NCBI GenBank assembly: GCA_963921195.1
Contig: OY992537.1
Location: 57,622,313 to 57,686,312, forward strand
From: Pegoplata infirma
Lineage: Eukaryota > Arthropoda > Insecta > Diptera > Anthomyiidae
Direction of reading: 5' to 3'
Length of the DNA: 64,000 nucleotides
Below, piece after piece: positions 1-12,685 of this stretch. Under the pieces are notes generated by a model. It did not search any database. It was not told the origin of the DNA and was given only the letters and a program-made list of their open reading frames with translations. A program made the position numbers and the translations under genes. How positions within the stretch are numbered: position 1 is the first letter of the stretch; each line of letters begins with the position of its first letter.

Positions 1-1006
1 AAATATTGAATTCACGAGAATTCCTTGTAAGGTTTATTGCGCCAAAAAAGTTGTAAATTTACAATTTTTGGTAAAATTCTTGTAAAATTACAAAAAATCT
101 CTTAATTTTTACTAGAAATTCTTGTAAAATAGGAGGTAGCAAAAAATCTAGTAAAGTCACGAAAACTACTTGTAAGTTTTATCGCGTCAAAAAAAATTGT
201 AATTTTTTTATTTTATTGGTAAAAAGCTTGTAAATTACAAAATTATTGGTTAAAAGCTTGTAAAAGTTACAAACTTCTCTTAAAATTTTACAAGGTTTTT
301 TTTTGTTGTTCCTACACGCGTTTAAGAAGTTTTTTTTTTAATCTCAAAATGTTTTTCGTTGATTATTTTATGGATCATTCATTTAATTTTAATATGAACC
401 AAATCCCTACATTTAAACACGTAATTTTTGAAAATTTTCACTAAAATTTTGTATTTTTGAAAAACGAAATATAAAAAAAATATCTTGCCATACGTTATTT
501 TTTCAAAAAATTTCGAAAATCGGTCGAAAGGTTTTCGATTTATTGCTATTTAAATTTTTTCAAAAAAATTCCAAAATGACAGTTTTTCCACGTCAAAGAA
601 TTTTTTTTAAAAAAATCAAAAAAAAATTCCATTGACAATTTTATCGAGCTTAAGACAAACCTTCATTTAAAATTAATTGGAGTCAAATTTGACCATTTTA
701 ACCCATGGCTCCCATCGATTAAAGCTTAGAGTTTTTCAGTAAAAATTTTCTAAAAAACCCAACCGAAAAGTCAAAATAAAGCCTCTCCAAAAAATTTTTA
801 AAAACACATACCAGTTCTGGTTGGCGCACTGACGATATAATGACTTTTTTCGAATTTCGTCGATCGCCGGCCAAATTATGGTTTGTTTAAGTCGAAAAAC
901 TCTAAAAATTTTTTTCATAAATTTTTTTTCACCAAATTTTTTTTTTTTTTAATTTGGTTTTTTACGTCAAAATTTTTTTTTATTAAATATTTTTTTTTTT
1001 TAAATA
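1..1006. repeat. AT-rich decayed interspersed repeat
   Basis: No gene is seen. About 480-930 belongs to an old dispersed repeat recognisable by the phrases 'cggtcgaaaggttttcgatt' and 'cgaatttcgtcgatcgccgg'. Related copies lie near 3100-3260, 8750-8890, 12540-12660, 14580-14710 and 31000-31960. The first 300 bases are short A/T runs built around TTGTAAA / TTACAA. Confidence 0.5.
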
Positions 1007-1626
1007 TTTTTATACCCTCCACTTAGTGATAGAGGGTATATATAAGTTTGTCATTCCGTTTGTAACTCATCGAAACATCGGTCTGGGACCCCATAAAGTA
1101 TATATATTCATGATCCCCGATCGATTTTAAGACATTCTAGCGATGTCCGTCGGTCCGTCTGTCCGTCTGTCTGTGGAAACGGTGATCACGACCAAAATAA
1201 TACACGGATATGACTGAAACTTAACACATTTATTGGAAGTTCTCCTGAGAAGTTTGGTATTGCATTTGAGCGATATCGGTTCAGCGGTTTAAAAGTTATG
1301 AACGAAAATGTAAGGACACCTCAAAAATTTTAGTATATTCAACATAACCTAAAAATACAAAATGCTTTAATTCCGCTGCTGGTTGACATATGTGAACATA
1401 ATTGAACACCAAATGGTATTTAAACATGTACGAACATATTTTTTGACAAAAAAAGAAAAAAATCGAGGATTTTTTTTTAACAAAAATTTTTTTTCGCGGA
1501 AATTTTTTTTCAAATTTTTTTTTTAAGTAATTTCCTTTTAAAAAAAGTTTTTTGCAATAATCTTTTTGAAATTGTGGAGGGTATCACTACAGTCGGCAAA
1601 GCCGAATTTAACTTTTTTACTTGTTT
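1007..1626 (+). repeat. Interspersed repeat, family G copy 1
   Basis: It starts with TTTTATACCCTCCAC plus an AGAGGGTATA hairpin partner and ends with GTCGGCAAAGCCGAA and ACTTGTTTTT. It shares internal text (GGACCCCATAAAGTATATAT, GCGATGTCCGTC) with copies at 1661-2628, 3951-5115 and 52500-53099. It has no open reading frame of note, so it is probably a non-autonomous element of uncertain class. Confidence 0.75.
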
Positions 1627-1660
1627 TTATAATAATTTTGTTTTTCGGAAAAAAAAATCA

Positions 1661-2628
1661 TTTTTATACCCTCCACTCTGGTGATAGAGGGTATATATGA
1701 GTTTGTCATTCCATTTGTAACACATCGAAATATTGGTCTAGGACCCCATAAAATATATATTCATGATCCTCGATCGATTTTAAGTCGATCTAGCGATGTC
1801 CGTCCGTCCGTCTCTCTGTCTGTCCGTAGAAACGCTAACTTTTGAAAGACTTTACAGAGGCAACTGAAGTTTGGCAAATATGTTGGTCATTTACCTGGTC
1901 AGGTTGGTATTGCAATCCAGCCAAATCTGTCCAGTGGTTCAAAAGTTATGAGCAAAAGAGTAAATTTCGGCAAGGGTTTTTCGCGAATTTACGAGATAAA
2001 AAGCATGATAACTTTCGAACGACAATAATGAGACCGCTGAAACGTGGCATATATCTTTTCCTTTTGCCAGGTCTGTTTGCTGTTGAATTTCAGCTCACTC
2101 GGTCCAGTGGTTCAAAAGATATAAGCAAAACCCCGAATTTCAGATTGGGTTCATCTTAAATGCCACGTGGTAAACAAGTTTTAAAGCATTGGTGGTAACA
2201 TAGCAATGCTTTTCAAACTTGTTTAGTTTTAAGGCAATGCTTTTTAAACTTGTTTAGTTTAAAAGAATTGGTAACTTAAAAATTACACTCGAAAAAAATT
2301 TTACACTCACAAAAAATTTTACACTCAAAAAAATTTTTTTTTTTTTTACAAAAATATCAATATTTTGTGTACATACGTACGTGCATTCATTCAGAAATAT
2401 TTTTACAGTAAAAAAACATTACACTCGAAAAAATTTTTACACTCGAAAAAAAAATTAGTTAATTTTCTTTTTTTTACATGACAAAAAGAGTTTTTAACTC
2501 AAAATAAAATATTTCTAATCAAAATTGTTATTTGTTCACGTTAAAAATGTACAATCCTTTAAAAAGGGCATTGTGGAGGGTATCCATAGATTCGGCATAG
2601 TCAAATTCAATTTTTCTACTTGTTTTTT
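1661..2628 (+). repeat. Interspersed repeat, family G copy 2
   Basis: It has the same ends as copy 1 and follows it in tandem after about 35 bp. It contains the phrase 'cagtggttcaaaagttatga' and poly(T)/ACACTC-rich filler near 2280-2460. A 105-codon open frame at 1842-2159 recurs in pieces in the opposite copy at 4559-4774. It is best read as repeat sequence by chance open, not a gene. Confidence 0.75.
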
Positions 2629-3950
2629 TCATTTTTTTACCAAAAAAATGTTCCATTTGTTTACAAATGTACAAAAAACAAGTCTTTTAACTCTACAAAA
2701 TGTAAAAACACTTTTTTCCCCTTAAGACCGATATTTCAATCGGTTTACATGGAATAGCAAATGGATGTAACATTATTTTTCTAAAAAAGCTTTGCTTTGC
2801 CAAGTACACCCAAGTCTGCAGCATAACATTATCATGATTTAATGTTTTGGGCAAGTGTACAAAATTCGCAGGCATTTTTTGTCGATATCATTAAAATCAA
2901 CATATAAACTAAAATCCTTTCAAGTCACAACTAAAAAAATGTTTTCAGTTGGACCACAATGGCACTAAATTTTTATTTTCGAAGTCAATTTTGAAGCGGA
3001 AAGGTTTATCACACCAAGTTGAAATTTTAAGTAGTTAATAAGCTAATCAAGTTAAATAATTATTAAAAAAAATTAAAAAACCGAAAATATTTTTTTTAGT
3101 TTGTATGGGAAAAAAATCTTTTGAGGCAAAACTTTAACCCCCCAATGGCACGGGTTAATTTCGACCGATTTGGCTAAAAATTTAAACATAGAGTTTTTAG
3201 AGCAAAACGACCCATAATTTGCCCGGCAATCGACGAAATTCGAAAAAAGTCATTATTCGTTCCATCCTAATATACTTATGAACCGGCCAAAAAAATTCTG
3301 AGAGTAGGAATTTAAACCTATTCATCAAACGCGTAGTGTATTACTATTTACATTCCCATACATAAGTAGTTGTTAGAAGTTTTTTTTTACACAAATACAT
3401 GTGGATTTTTTTTATATATTTATTCATTTTCATTTTGAAGGGGATACTCTTGAGCATTTCAATAATTTCATTTTATTTTTTTTTTATTATTATTTATTTC
3501 GACCATCAAAATAAAATTTTCATAATCAAGTTTATGAGAGAATATTTGTACAGTTCTTGTTGAGTAGATTATTTTTGTTATGATGACTACTGCTACTGTG
3601 TTAGACAAATGGGACTTCAGCAAAAAAAATAAAAAAAAAACTGATAGGGAAAAGAAAGTATATGAAAATCCTGTCCCAAAGACATTTCAAATACAGACAT
3701 ATACATATAATTTCTTTTAGTTCTTTTTTATTTATATTCTCATATGGGAATGTATTGTCTAGTTTAGGTTTTTTGCTTTTTTTTTGTCAACCCAGTTTAA
3801 ATTTCTTTTGATGCCCTACAGTTGATCATATACATGCCCTCAAAGGAGGGCAGGCCAAAAATAACAACATTTTCTAATGCCCCGTGCCCTAATGCTTGAC
3901 TTTGAACTACTTCAAGCATAAAAATGTTAAATTTTTTAACAAAAAAAGAA
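2629..3950. other. Gene-free AT-rich stretch with old repeat
   Basis: No coding exon is supported. About 2890-3260 is a decayed repeat that reappears at 8435-8885 (shared text 'caaaactttaaccccccaa', 'tttggctaaaaatt'). The remainder is low-complexity A/T sequence. Confidence 0.5.
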
Positions 3951-5115
3951 ACAAGTAGAAAAGTTAAATTCGACTTGGCCGAATCTATGAATACCCTCCA
4001 CAATGCCCTTTTTAAGTGATAGTAAATTTTGGTTAGAAATATTTTACTTTCTGTAAAAAAACTTTTTTTTATTAATTTTTGAAAAAAAAAAAAAATACTA
4101 TTTTTTTTTTTTGAGTGTAAAATTTTTTTTGAGTGTATTTTTTTTTTTTGTTTTAGTGTAAAAAAACTTTTTTGTTAATTTTTGAAAAATAAAAAAAAAA
4201 TAATTTACCAATTTTTTTTTTGAGTGTAAAATTTTTTTTTAAGTGTAAACTTTTTTTGGTTAGAAATATTTTATTTTCTGTAAAAAAACTTTTTTTTATT
4301 AATTTTTGAAAAAAAAAAAAATACAAATTTTTTTTTTTGAGTGTAAAATTTTTTTTGAGTGTATTTTTTTTGTTTGTTTTAGAAAAAAAAAAATAATTTA
4401 CCAATTTTTTTTTTGAGTGTAAAATTTTTTTTGAGTGTAAACTTTTTTTAAGTGTATTTTTTTTTTGGTTTAGTGTAAAAATATTTTTGTGTGACCAAAA
4501 TACCTTTTAAAATATTTTTCTGACTTACAAATGTTTTTAAAACATGTTTAACGGGTTTTCAACACGTGAATTTAAGGTGAACTAATCTTAAATTTACGGT
4601 TTTGCTAATAACTTTTGAACCGCCGGACCGATTTGGCTGAAATTTAAAATGAACCGGACCAGAGGAACGGTAAATATATATGCCACACTTCAGCACCCTC
4701 AGAATTGCCGTTCGAAAGTTACAGTGTGTTTTATCTCGTAAATTCCAGAAAATCCCTTGCCGAAATTCACTCACTTGCTCATAACTTTTGAACCACTGGA
4801 CCGATTTCGCTGGATTGCAATACCAACCTGACCAGGTAAATGTCCAACATATATGCTAAACTTCAGGAGCCTCCGTAAAGTCTTTCAAAAGTTAGCGTGT
4901 TTTCAACAGACAGACAGACAGACGGACAGACGGACGGACGGACGGACGGACGGACGGACGGACGGACGGACGGACATCGCTAGATTGTCTTAAAATCGAT
5001 CGAGGATCATGAATATATATACTTTATGGGGTCCTAGACCAATATTTCGAGGTGTTACAAACGGAATGACAAACTTATATATACCCTCTATCACTAGAGT
5101 GGAGGGTATAAAAAT
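3951..5115 (-). repeat. Interspersed repeat, family G copy 3 (inverted)
   Basis: It is in reverse orientation to copies 1 and 2. It begins ACAAGTAGAAAAGTTAAATT, has a GACTTGGCCGAATC relic of the terminal hairpin at about 3971-3984, and ends GGAGGGTATAAAAAT. It includes internally duplicated TTTGAGTGTAAA filler at 4100-4460 and a GACG-type microsatellite at 4906-4975. Confidence 0.75.
4906..4975. repeat. (ACAG)n/(ACGG)n microsatellite
   Basis: Tetranucleotide run ACAGACAG grading into GGACGGAC, about 17 units. Shorter versions (GTCCGTCCGTCTGTC) sit at the same internal place in the other family F and G repeats, so this is an expansion of a native part of the element. Confidence 0.9.
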
Positions 5116-6122
5116 AGTGTTTTTCAGGGTCGGTTAAGATCTCCAAGGGTGTACTTTTTCCCCCTGGTCTAGTTTTGCCCATTTACGAACTTAACCTGTT
5201 TAGAACCATTACACATATTCGTGCCAAACTTCTTTTATTTTGAACTATGAACATCGTGTTAACTATAGGCAGACGGACAAACGGTGAGACGGACATTCAT
5301 TGAATTTCTTTGAATCGATCAAAAAAAATTTCGTATTATACGAAGTTTCTTTGTTTACAAAAAAATTGTTGGTCAAAAAAATTGGAAGTCGAAAAATATT
5401 AATTTCTTCTGCATTGATAGACTTGGAAATAGTTTTAAAAAAATTTCCAAAAAAATATATTTCAATAATATCAAATTCTAGTTTGATCCTCGTAGCACAT
5501 TTAATATTTACACAATCTGGACGCCATAAAATTAAAAGTTAATCTTATTAAATTACCTAAACAGCTTTTAACTGACTGGCAGACGAAGTGACCTATACCT
5601 GTTATTCTAGGTGTTACAAACATAATGACAAACTTATATATACCTTATTAAGTGTATTAAATGTTGAATAATAGCAAAAATATTTATATGATTTTGCTAC
5701 CAGCTAAAGAAACTGCTGGTTTTAAAGAAGTTTTTGTCCCTTTGACAACATATTTGTTGTTTAATAAAAAAACAACAGGAAATCGTGAAACAAGAAGAAT
5801 GTTGTTGACTTTCAATGTGGGGTTAGGTTCATACATCACTTAAATTTTAGACTGGTCCGAAATACAATCGAAATTTCCGAATCGGTATAGGATCGGTATT
5901 TTACATAACAAAAGTATTTTTTAGTTCAGCGCTAGATTTTTTTAACAACAATTTGAAGTTGGTTATTTTAAAGCATTTAAAGTTTTTGTGTACTTAACAT
6001 GTCTTAATTTAGCTGCCTCTGGTGGTGCCCTTATTGGACATGTGGGCCAGCGTCCAAACTTAAGCTCGAAATTCCGTTAGCTATAACCGGTATGAATTTC
6101 GCTGCATTCGGTCCCGTACCTA
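5116..6122. other. Repeat fragments, no gene
   Basis: 5130-5290 matches text near 52500-52610 ('gcccatttacgaacttaacc') and is a fragment of a G-like repeat. 5640-5840 is open for 60 codons without recognisable similarity. A GC-richer islet at 6010-6115 has no support as an exon. Confidence 0.4.
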
Positions 6123-6863
6123 CACCGAAAAAATTCCCCAGTTGTCCAGTTACGTAATTTCCCAGTTAATACTACATTTTTTAAAAATAACTGGCTTAGC
6201 CACCAGTAACTATGATTTCAGTTAATAATAACAGTTTTTAAGTTACCCTGTATTTCAAATTCTTTTTAATTTGTCAAAAGTTAAAAAAACAATTTCAAAT
6301 AATAGCAAATATTGTGTCTCTTAAAATCAAATCGTGAATTTATTTGGTACATGGTAAGAATGATTAATGTTCAAAGATATTTGTTACATTATAAATTATA
6401 TCGAAACTTTTTTTTTTGTTTATAGGTGACGGACAAGAAAATCCGGCCGAAAGCAGAATTGCTTCAGTTACGGATGCTGATGGTGGAAAGTTAAAGCGAG
6501 TATATATTCAAAAAATGGTAATAAAAATAATCAACTTTTTCTTATCATAAATGTATCAATAAAATTAATAAATAAATAATGGATTGGAGATTCCTTATTG
6601 CTGAAAAAAAAATATTTAGAACAAAATTTCGGTTCTACACAACCAACCCCTATATTAATTTCGTTATTTTCAACTAGGTATAAATTATTTTTCAAAGTAA
6701 CTGGGAAAATCGTTACCATTACCTGTCGCAATAATTGAATTTGGATTTTTTAAAAAAATTAGTTACTATCAACTTATTTGAATAACTGGGCCTCAGTTAG
6801 GTGTATTTTAACCGGGGTTCAGTTGAAATATTAGTAGCCAGTAACTGGGAAATTTTTTGGGTG
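6123..6863. mobile_element. TA-flanked MITE with CACCSAAAAAATT ends
   Basis: The left end reads TA-CACCGAAAAAATTCCCCAG. The right end, reverse-complemented, reads TA-CACCCAAAAAATTTCCCAG. Both are bordered by TA, as for Tc1/mariner-type insertions. It carries no transposase. Its interior holds an exon-like islet at 6426-6517. Confidence 0.7.
6426..6517 (+). other. Exon-like islet inside a MITE
   Basis: A 92-bp island of balanced base composition sits in very AT-rich DNA. It is preceded by a T-run and TTTATAG (acceptor-like) and followed by ATG|GTAATA (weak donor). In one frame it reads GDGQENPAESRIASVTDADG..., in another VTDKKIRPKAELLQ. I recognise neither. It may be a captured gene fragment or chance. 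Confidence 0.2.
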
Positions 6864-6980
6864 TACTTACTGAATAGCCAAATTATTAAAAATAATCGAT
6901 TGCGCACCGTTGCGTATGATTATTATTTAAAGGCGTATACAAAATTAATCATACGCCTTGAGAGTTTTGTTATAGAATAT

Positions 6981-7774
6981 CGTTTGTTTATTTTTGGTAT
7001 GACCCAAAGACCATTTTTGGGAAAATGCAGTTAGGAATCAATTGTATATAATTAATATGTCCTCTTTCCAAATCCGTAATCTATGTTTTTATATATCGTA
7101 TAAATTAGAAGATATCCAGCCCTAACTTTGCTTCATATCCCCAATATTAACATTGTCTTAACATTGGTTTGCTGCATACGCCAATTTTCTGCACATGCAG
7201 CAAATTTTACACCAAAAAGTTAAAATATTTTTCTCTACTTTTGTTTTGATGCATATAACGCTGAAAGGGTGCATATCAAAACAAACTAAAAATTGACGCT
7301 TGGTTATTGGTGTGACCCATAAACCATTTGCCAAATGGAATTAGAAATCAATTGTTTATGATTGTTATGCACTTTATTTTCATCCGGAATGAATTTATTG
7401 TAAGAATTTAAAGATATCCAGCCCCAACTTTGCTATTTATAGCCAAAATTAAAGATAATTTAATAAGGTAAACTCAGGTTGACTTTGACCCACGTGAAAG
7501 AAAATAAAATTTTTTTAAGAAAATATTCATTTGAACGGGATATGGAGCAAAACGCGACCAAGTCTTTTTCTGTTAAAATCATAATAACTTTCGATATCTT
7601 GTGCAAAAACGTATAAAAATTTATATTTTTCTTAAAACATTTTAAGCAATCGATACCAAAACTAAAAAACAAATCTATCGTGTAGATTTTTAATACAGTT
7701 GATGAGAAGTTTCTTTTTCGTTTTTCTCAAAACAAAGTAAATGGTCTTTGGGTCATACCAAAAATAAGCAAACG
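6981..7774. mobile_element. DNA transposon family I, copy 1
   Basis: A 794-bp element with terminal inverted repeats beginning CGTTTGYTTATTTTTGGTAT and continuing GACCCAAAGACCATTT. It is flanked by the 4-bp duplication ATAT (6977-6980 and 7775-7778). It matches 15682-16768 in inverted orientation. No transposase ORF is present. A 4-bp duplication is known for Sola- and Chapaev-like elements, but the class is not settled. Confidence 0.85.
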
Positions 7775-7778
7775 ATAT

Positions 7779-8564
7779 GTCAATTTTCATTTGCTTTTGG
7801 CAAAGAGTATCAATACTAAAGAGATCTGAACTCGCTCTTCTTCTGTTAAAGCCGCTCTTAAATTCCCTTTGCTAAGTCCGCCATCGAACTGGACGTTTGA
7901 TCAAACCAAACAAAATCCCTTAAGTTCGATATAAACAAAAAAAAGTGTTGCAGTTTGGCGATTTTCAGACTAAAGCTAGCGTTTTTTTTTTCATTTAGCT
8001 GTAAAAAAAGTTTTTTTTGTGGATTATCGGGAAATCCAATGACTTTTTATTTGCTGACAATTTGTTTTAAACACTTTTAAAGGTATTTCCTAAATAATAT
8101 TAACATAAAAATTATAAATTGATACATTTTTTTAAATTTATTAAGCGCTTTTTCGATATAAAAATTTAGCATTATTTGTCAAACCAACAATGTTAATTTA
8201 ACATTATCGTATTTTCCTCGTCTAACAGTTTTCGTACCTTCTGTTAAAAAGTTTCAAAATATTAAGAGCGGGAGACAAAGAGCTTGCTTTTGGTAATCTA
8301 CAAAAGTAATTTTTGGTGATAGTATAAGAAAATTTAAAAAAGGGTGAAAAACGATTTTTTTTTGCTGTTTTTTTGTGATACATTTCAGAATACGATAAAA
8401 ATGTCACAGATAGAAATAATATTTTAGATATGTATCATTAAAATCAACAACTCAAGTTAAAACTAAAAAAAATTTTAAAAAAAATTGGAGTAGAACCCCA
8501 ACGGCCCTATTTTTTTTTCGATGTCAATTTTGAAGCGAATTTATCCCACCAAAATTAAATATTT
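7779..8564. other. Gene-free AT-rich stretch
   Basis: No exon is supported. It ends in the decayed repeat also seen at 2890-3260, and holds mostly A/T tracts otherwise. Confidence 0.45.
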
Positions 8565-8680
8565 AGGGTCTTATTCATAATACTTAAAGTGTACTTAAAG
8601 TAGGTTTATTTGACAAATATTCATGCAATATCAGTCAAATAAACCTACATTAGATTTAATTTACTCATTATGAATAGCCC
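8565..8680. mobile_element. Small foldback MITE (GGGYYTATTCATAAT ends)
   Basis: A 116-bp insertion whose halves are near reverse complements: left GGGTCTTATTCATAAT..., right (reverse-complemented) GGGCTATTCATAATGAG..., both leading to GTAGGTTTATTTGAC. It interrupts the dispersed repeat at 8435-8885 relative to its relative at 2890-3260. The target duplication is not clear. Confidence 0.6.
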
Positions 8681-9040
8681 AGTTAGTCGTTTATAAGCTT
8701 ATCAAGTAAAACAATAACTAAAAAATAAATTAAAAAATCGAAAAAAAAATTGGTTGTTTGGGAAAAAAATTTTTTGGACAAAACTTTAACCCCCCAAAGG
8801 CACGGGCTAATTTTGTTCGATTTGGCTAAAAATTAAAACATAGAATTTTTAGACCAAAACACACTACGAAATTTGAAAAAAGTCAAAATTCGTGCCACTC
8901 TAGTACATCTACATAAGTAAATATGTTTGTATTTCTGTTTCATCTTCTGCTTGATTTGTTTTTGACTTATTTCCGCAAAATCATAATGTGGTCATAAGAC
9001 AACCAGAATGTGACAAATACAATGACATTATACGGATACT

Positions 9041-9483
9041 TAACTCAGAAAATTATTGCAGTTAAACCGTATCAGTTGTTTTTAACTACTAATGTAGTTA
9101 TTTGTTATGATAAATGTGAAACAACCATTTGTGGTAGTTGTTTTTACAAATTATATCTTAAAAACTTGTTTCAATATTTTTTTTTTTACTTTTTACATTT
9201 TAAAATTTTATTATTCTGAAAATGTAGTTGATTTTTCTTTGAGAAATTTTTGTTTTGTTATTTACATGGAAACTGTTTTAACTTAATGTGTTAGTTATTT
9301 TCACTGCATAAGTCAGTTGTTTTTAATTGTTAAAATAGCTGCATTTTGTTTTTTTATTATTCTGCAAATGTAGTTGACCCCAAAGCAAACCACATAATTG
9401 TTTTAACTGTCATTTTCATGTAGTTGACCCTAACACAAATTGTCAATTTCTGTTGATTATACTTACACAATTGTTTGAGTGTA
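9041..9483. mobile_element. Decayed MITE with TGTAGTTG repeats
   Basis: The left end ACTCAGAAAATTATTGCAGT matches the end of the element at 54735-55247, and the right end is TTGAGTGTA. The interior is rich in GTAGTTG / TTTTTAACTACT motifs like that element. It is probably an old Tc1/mariner-type MITE with eroded ends. Confidence 0.45.
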
Positions 9484-9667
9484 TATAATATAAATTTAAC
9501 ATTATAATAATAAATGAACAACAATAAGTTGTATGTAAATGTAAAATGGCACAAAAAAAGGATCTGGTTAAATCTAAAAACATGGGTTTAAAATGAAATA
9601 TACATATGTCAGTGATTTAAAAATAATTCCGTTCTAATACTGGAATTGCTTTAATGCATGCATGTAT

Positions 9668-10450
9668 ACTAGGGTGGCAGCGAAATTTCAACTTTGGATT
9701 TTTGTGTTCAAAATTTCACCCAAGTCAGATAATTCTAACCCGTGCCGCATTGAGGTCAAAATTCACAAGGTAAACAAAAATTCCATACAAGCAAAAAATA
9801 TTTTTTTCGATTTTTTATTTTTGAATGTTAGTGTGCTTTATTAGATTATTAACGGCAAAAAAGTTTTTAAATTCCAAAATGGACTTAGAAGAAAAAGGTT
9901 GAGGCTGGTTGGGTGCTTACTCTGAAAGTTTTTCAATTTTTTTTTTTAGTTTTGACAAGCATACATTAAAGATTTATTGTTGCTCTTAAAAATAGATTTA
10001 ATTTAAATTTTCTGGTAACATCTTATTTTTGTTTTGGCCCTATTTAAGACCAAAATTACGATGTCACTAAAAAATAAATTAATAAACAAAGAAAATCAAT
10101 TTTAAAGAACGACAACAAATCTCTAATGTATGCTTGTCAAAACTAAAAAAAAAATAATTTTGAAAAATTTTTAGAGTAAGCACCCAACCAGCCTCATTTT
10201 ATTTTCGAAGTCCATTTTGGAATTTAAAAACTTGTCCGATCGCAATGAACTTTTTTGCCGTTAATAAGCTAAAAAAGCTCACTAACATTCAAAAATAAAA
10301 AATCTAAAAAAAATGTTTTTTTACCTTCTGAACTTTGACCTCAATTGGGAACGGGTTAGGGACATCCGATTTGGGTGAAATTTTGTCCACATCAGTTTTA
10401 GACCATGTGGCACATTATTCCGACCCGACGATCGCCCTCACATTTCGCCG
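9668..10450. repeat. Imperfect foldback repeat
   Basis: Arms at about 9668-9990 and 10122-10450 are reverse complements with differences. Shared text includes GAGGCTGGTTGGGTGCTTAC against GTAAGCACCCAACCAGCCTC, and 'caagcatacatta' against 'taatgtatgcttg'. No coding frame. Confidence 0.65.
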
Positions 10451-10532
10451 CCATCTTATATATACATTACAGTTGCATTTTTTTAACTTTTGATTTTCCC
10501 TAGGGTCCGAGCAAATTTTTATTCCCTAGACC

Positions 10533-11639
10533 TAGGGTTGCCAGATACTACTTAGAAGTCAAATAACTGGAAAATGGAAAATTTTCAGCTGGATTTTTAA
10601 AAGGTAACTGGACCCAGAGTCATAGAGTAATCTAACAAATGGCGTTTGAAAAAGTAGTAAACAAAAACCATTATTTATTATTCAAGGGGTGATCTAGCCC
10701 TAACGGTCGGCACTGCGACCCTTATGGGTCTTTTGTGCCACAAAAACCATATGGTATTGTTTACGAAATTTTATCTGTGAGCGAGATGGAAGATACCAGT
10801 TGTACAGTGAGAATGCAGATTGTTTTTTGTCTCTCTTTGCTTTACGTTTGAACTTTAGTTTAGCATTGCCAGAATTTTTCAATTATCTTTGGTGATGCCA
10901 GATCTACAAAACGGTCGATGGATTACTTTATGACTTTGACCGGACCCATACATATTTTTTTTTTTAATAATTTGAAAAAAAAAATCTACCGATTTTCATA
11001 TCTGAAATACATATTTTTATTTTGGACTAAATGGCCAAATTTTGTCACGGCAAAATGTGCATTTTTTTAAGCATTTCTATTACCTTTTCGAGCATCTCGA
11101 AATGCTGATGTTTAGCTCGTCATTGGCCTGAGGATGGTTAGAGTATATTTTTCTATTTAAATAAACCCACAAAAATCAGTTCAAAGTGGTCAAATCTGGA
11201 AATCAAGAAGGACAGTTAAAATTTCCCGGACGTGCGAAGTTAAAAATGGGCAACAACAATTGACCATCATTTGCAGATTTGACCCATCCAGACATTATTT
11301 TAAAAGGAAAATGTATGCCAAGAATCCTTAAATCATCGACGAGCGAAATCAACTCTAGACCGGCCGAGATGCTTGAAAAAGTTGTAAAAAAATTAGCGAA
11401 AATGCAGCAAAAAGAGTACATTTTCCGTATCAAAAAGAGGCAGTAATGTTATATTTTTGATTAATATTTTATTCAAAAAGTAGACCCAAAAAATTTTAAA
11501 AGATATTTAATAAAAAAAAATAGTTGTTAAAATTATGAAAATCCTTTTTCAACTGGACAAATTATGTTTTAACTGGAAACTGGACCAGACCTCAAATAAC
11601 TGGAAAATCCAGGCCATTCCAGGCCGTCTGGCAACCCTA
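10533..11639. mobile_element. hAT-like element with TAGGGTTGCCAGA ends
   Basis: Terminal repeats TAGGGTTGCCAGA / TCTGGCAACCCTA are bordered by a perfect 8-bp duplication CCTAGACC (10525-10532 and 11640-11647). The related host repeat at about 31015-31035 shows the unfilled site (GTCCTAGGCCTAAAA). The 1107-bp interior has no intact transposase. Subterminal AACTGGAAAA motifs recur at both ends. Confidence 0.85.
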
Positions 11640-11740
11640 CCTAGACCTAAAAATTATATGATACAAATTTAAGGTCAATCGGATTACATAAACCCGTGGC
11701 GCCCGTAGATCAAAGTTTTGGATTTTTGAAAATTTAAAAA

Positions 11741-12526
11741 ACAAGTAAGAAAATTATAGTCGGTCAAGACCGCCCATATAATACCCTACACCGGAGTTTC
11801 CCGGAAAATGGGTCCCAAGTGCAAACATGGACCGATGAGATCTATCTTTTGTTAAATCTCTAATAAGTGTAAAAAACACCCACAAACTAAGTTTTAGTGA
11901 ATTAGGCTTCTACTTGTTGCAAATACACCTCTTTAACTGATTATCGGGCGAAATTTTTATATGGGTCTAGGTCCAAAAATGGTCCGATAATAATCAGATT
12001 TTGTAAGGTTATTAAAGTACGCGTTTAATACATAAAAACAAAGTTTTCATAATTTTTTTTTGATTTTTTATGAAATTTGAGAGATTTTTGTGAATATCGG
12101 GAAGGTAGTTTGCTACAAGAAGAACTGGTCCGATTTCTTTAAAATTCGGCATGGTGATTTGTAAATACAAAACACGATTACCTGCCGAATTTCGATAGGA
12201 TACCTTTTATAAAACCGTTGTTAAAGTCGTTTGAGGCAAATTAAAAGGGGACGTTTGTATGGGGGCTAGTTCAAAACCTGGACCGATTTTTTTCAATTTC
12301 AGTAGGCTTCGTCCATGGGCCAAAAGAAGCTTAAGTTTCAAATTTGAGTCAAATCGGTTGATAATTGCGACCGTGTTTACACCGTTACATGGACAGACGG
12401 ACGGACAGACAGACGGACAGACGGACATTGAATTGCATGGGTCTGGGACCAATATTTTGGGTGGTTACAAACATCAGCACAAACTCATTATACCCTGTAC
12501 CACAGAGTGGTGTAGGGTATAAAAAT
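11741..12526 (+). repeat. Interspersed repeat, family F copy 1
   Basis: It begins ACAAGTAAGAAAATTATAGT with the hairpin GTCGGTCAAGACCGCCC and ATACCCTACACC. It ends with the hairpin ACCCTGTACCAC-AGA-GTGGTGTAGGGT and TATAAAAAT. The interior carries GGACAGACGG repeats. Other copies are at 47478-48325, 50733-51539, 57898-58686 and 63613-64000. Confidence 0.8.
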
Positions 12527-12685
12527 GTCTTGCGAGACATCATACTTATAACTTGATGCGCTGAACACGAATATCAAAAAAAAAAATTAAAATCGGTTGA
12601 AGGGTTTTCAAGATATCACTATTTGAAATTTGCAAAAAATGCCGGTTAATTCCTACGTTTAAAAATTTTTTTAAAAAGAAATCAC

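Noticed and set aside
4153..4404. Lysine/phenylalanine-rich 83-codon frame
   Set aside because: It is a translation of poly(A)/poly(T) TTTGAGTGTAAA filler within a family G repeat.
1842..4774. Related open frames at 1842-2159 and 4559-4774 as a protein family
   Set aside because: They lie in inverted copies of the same interspersed repeat, and no start context or known domain supports them.
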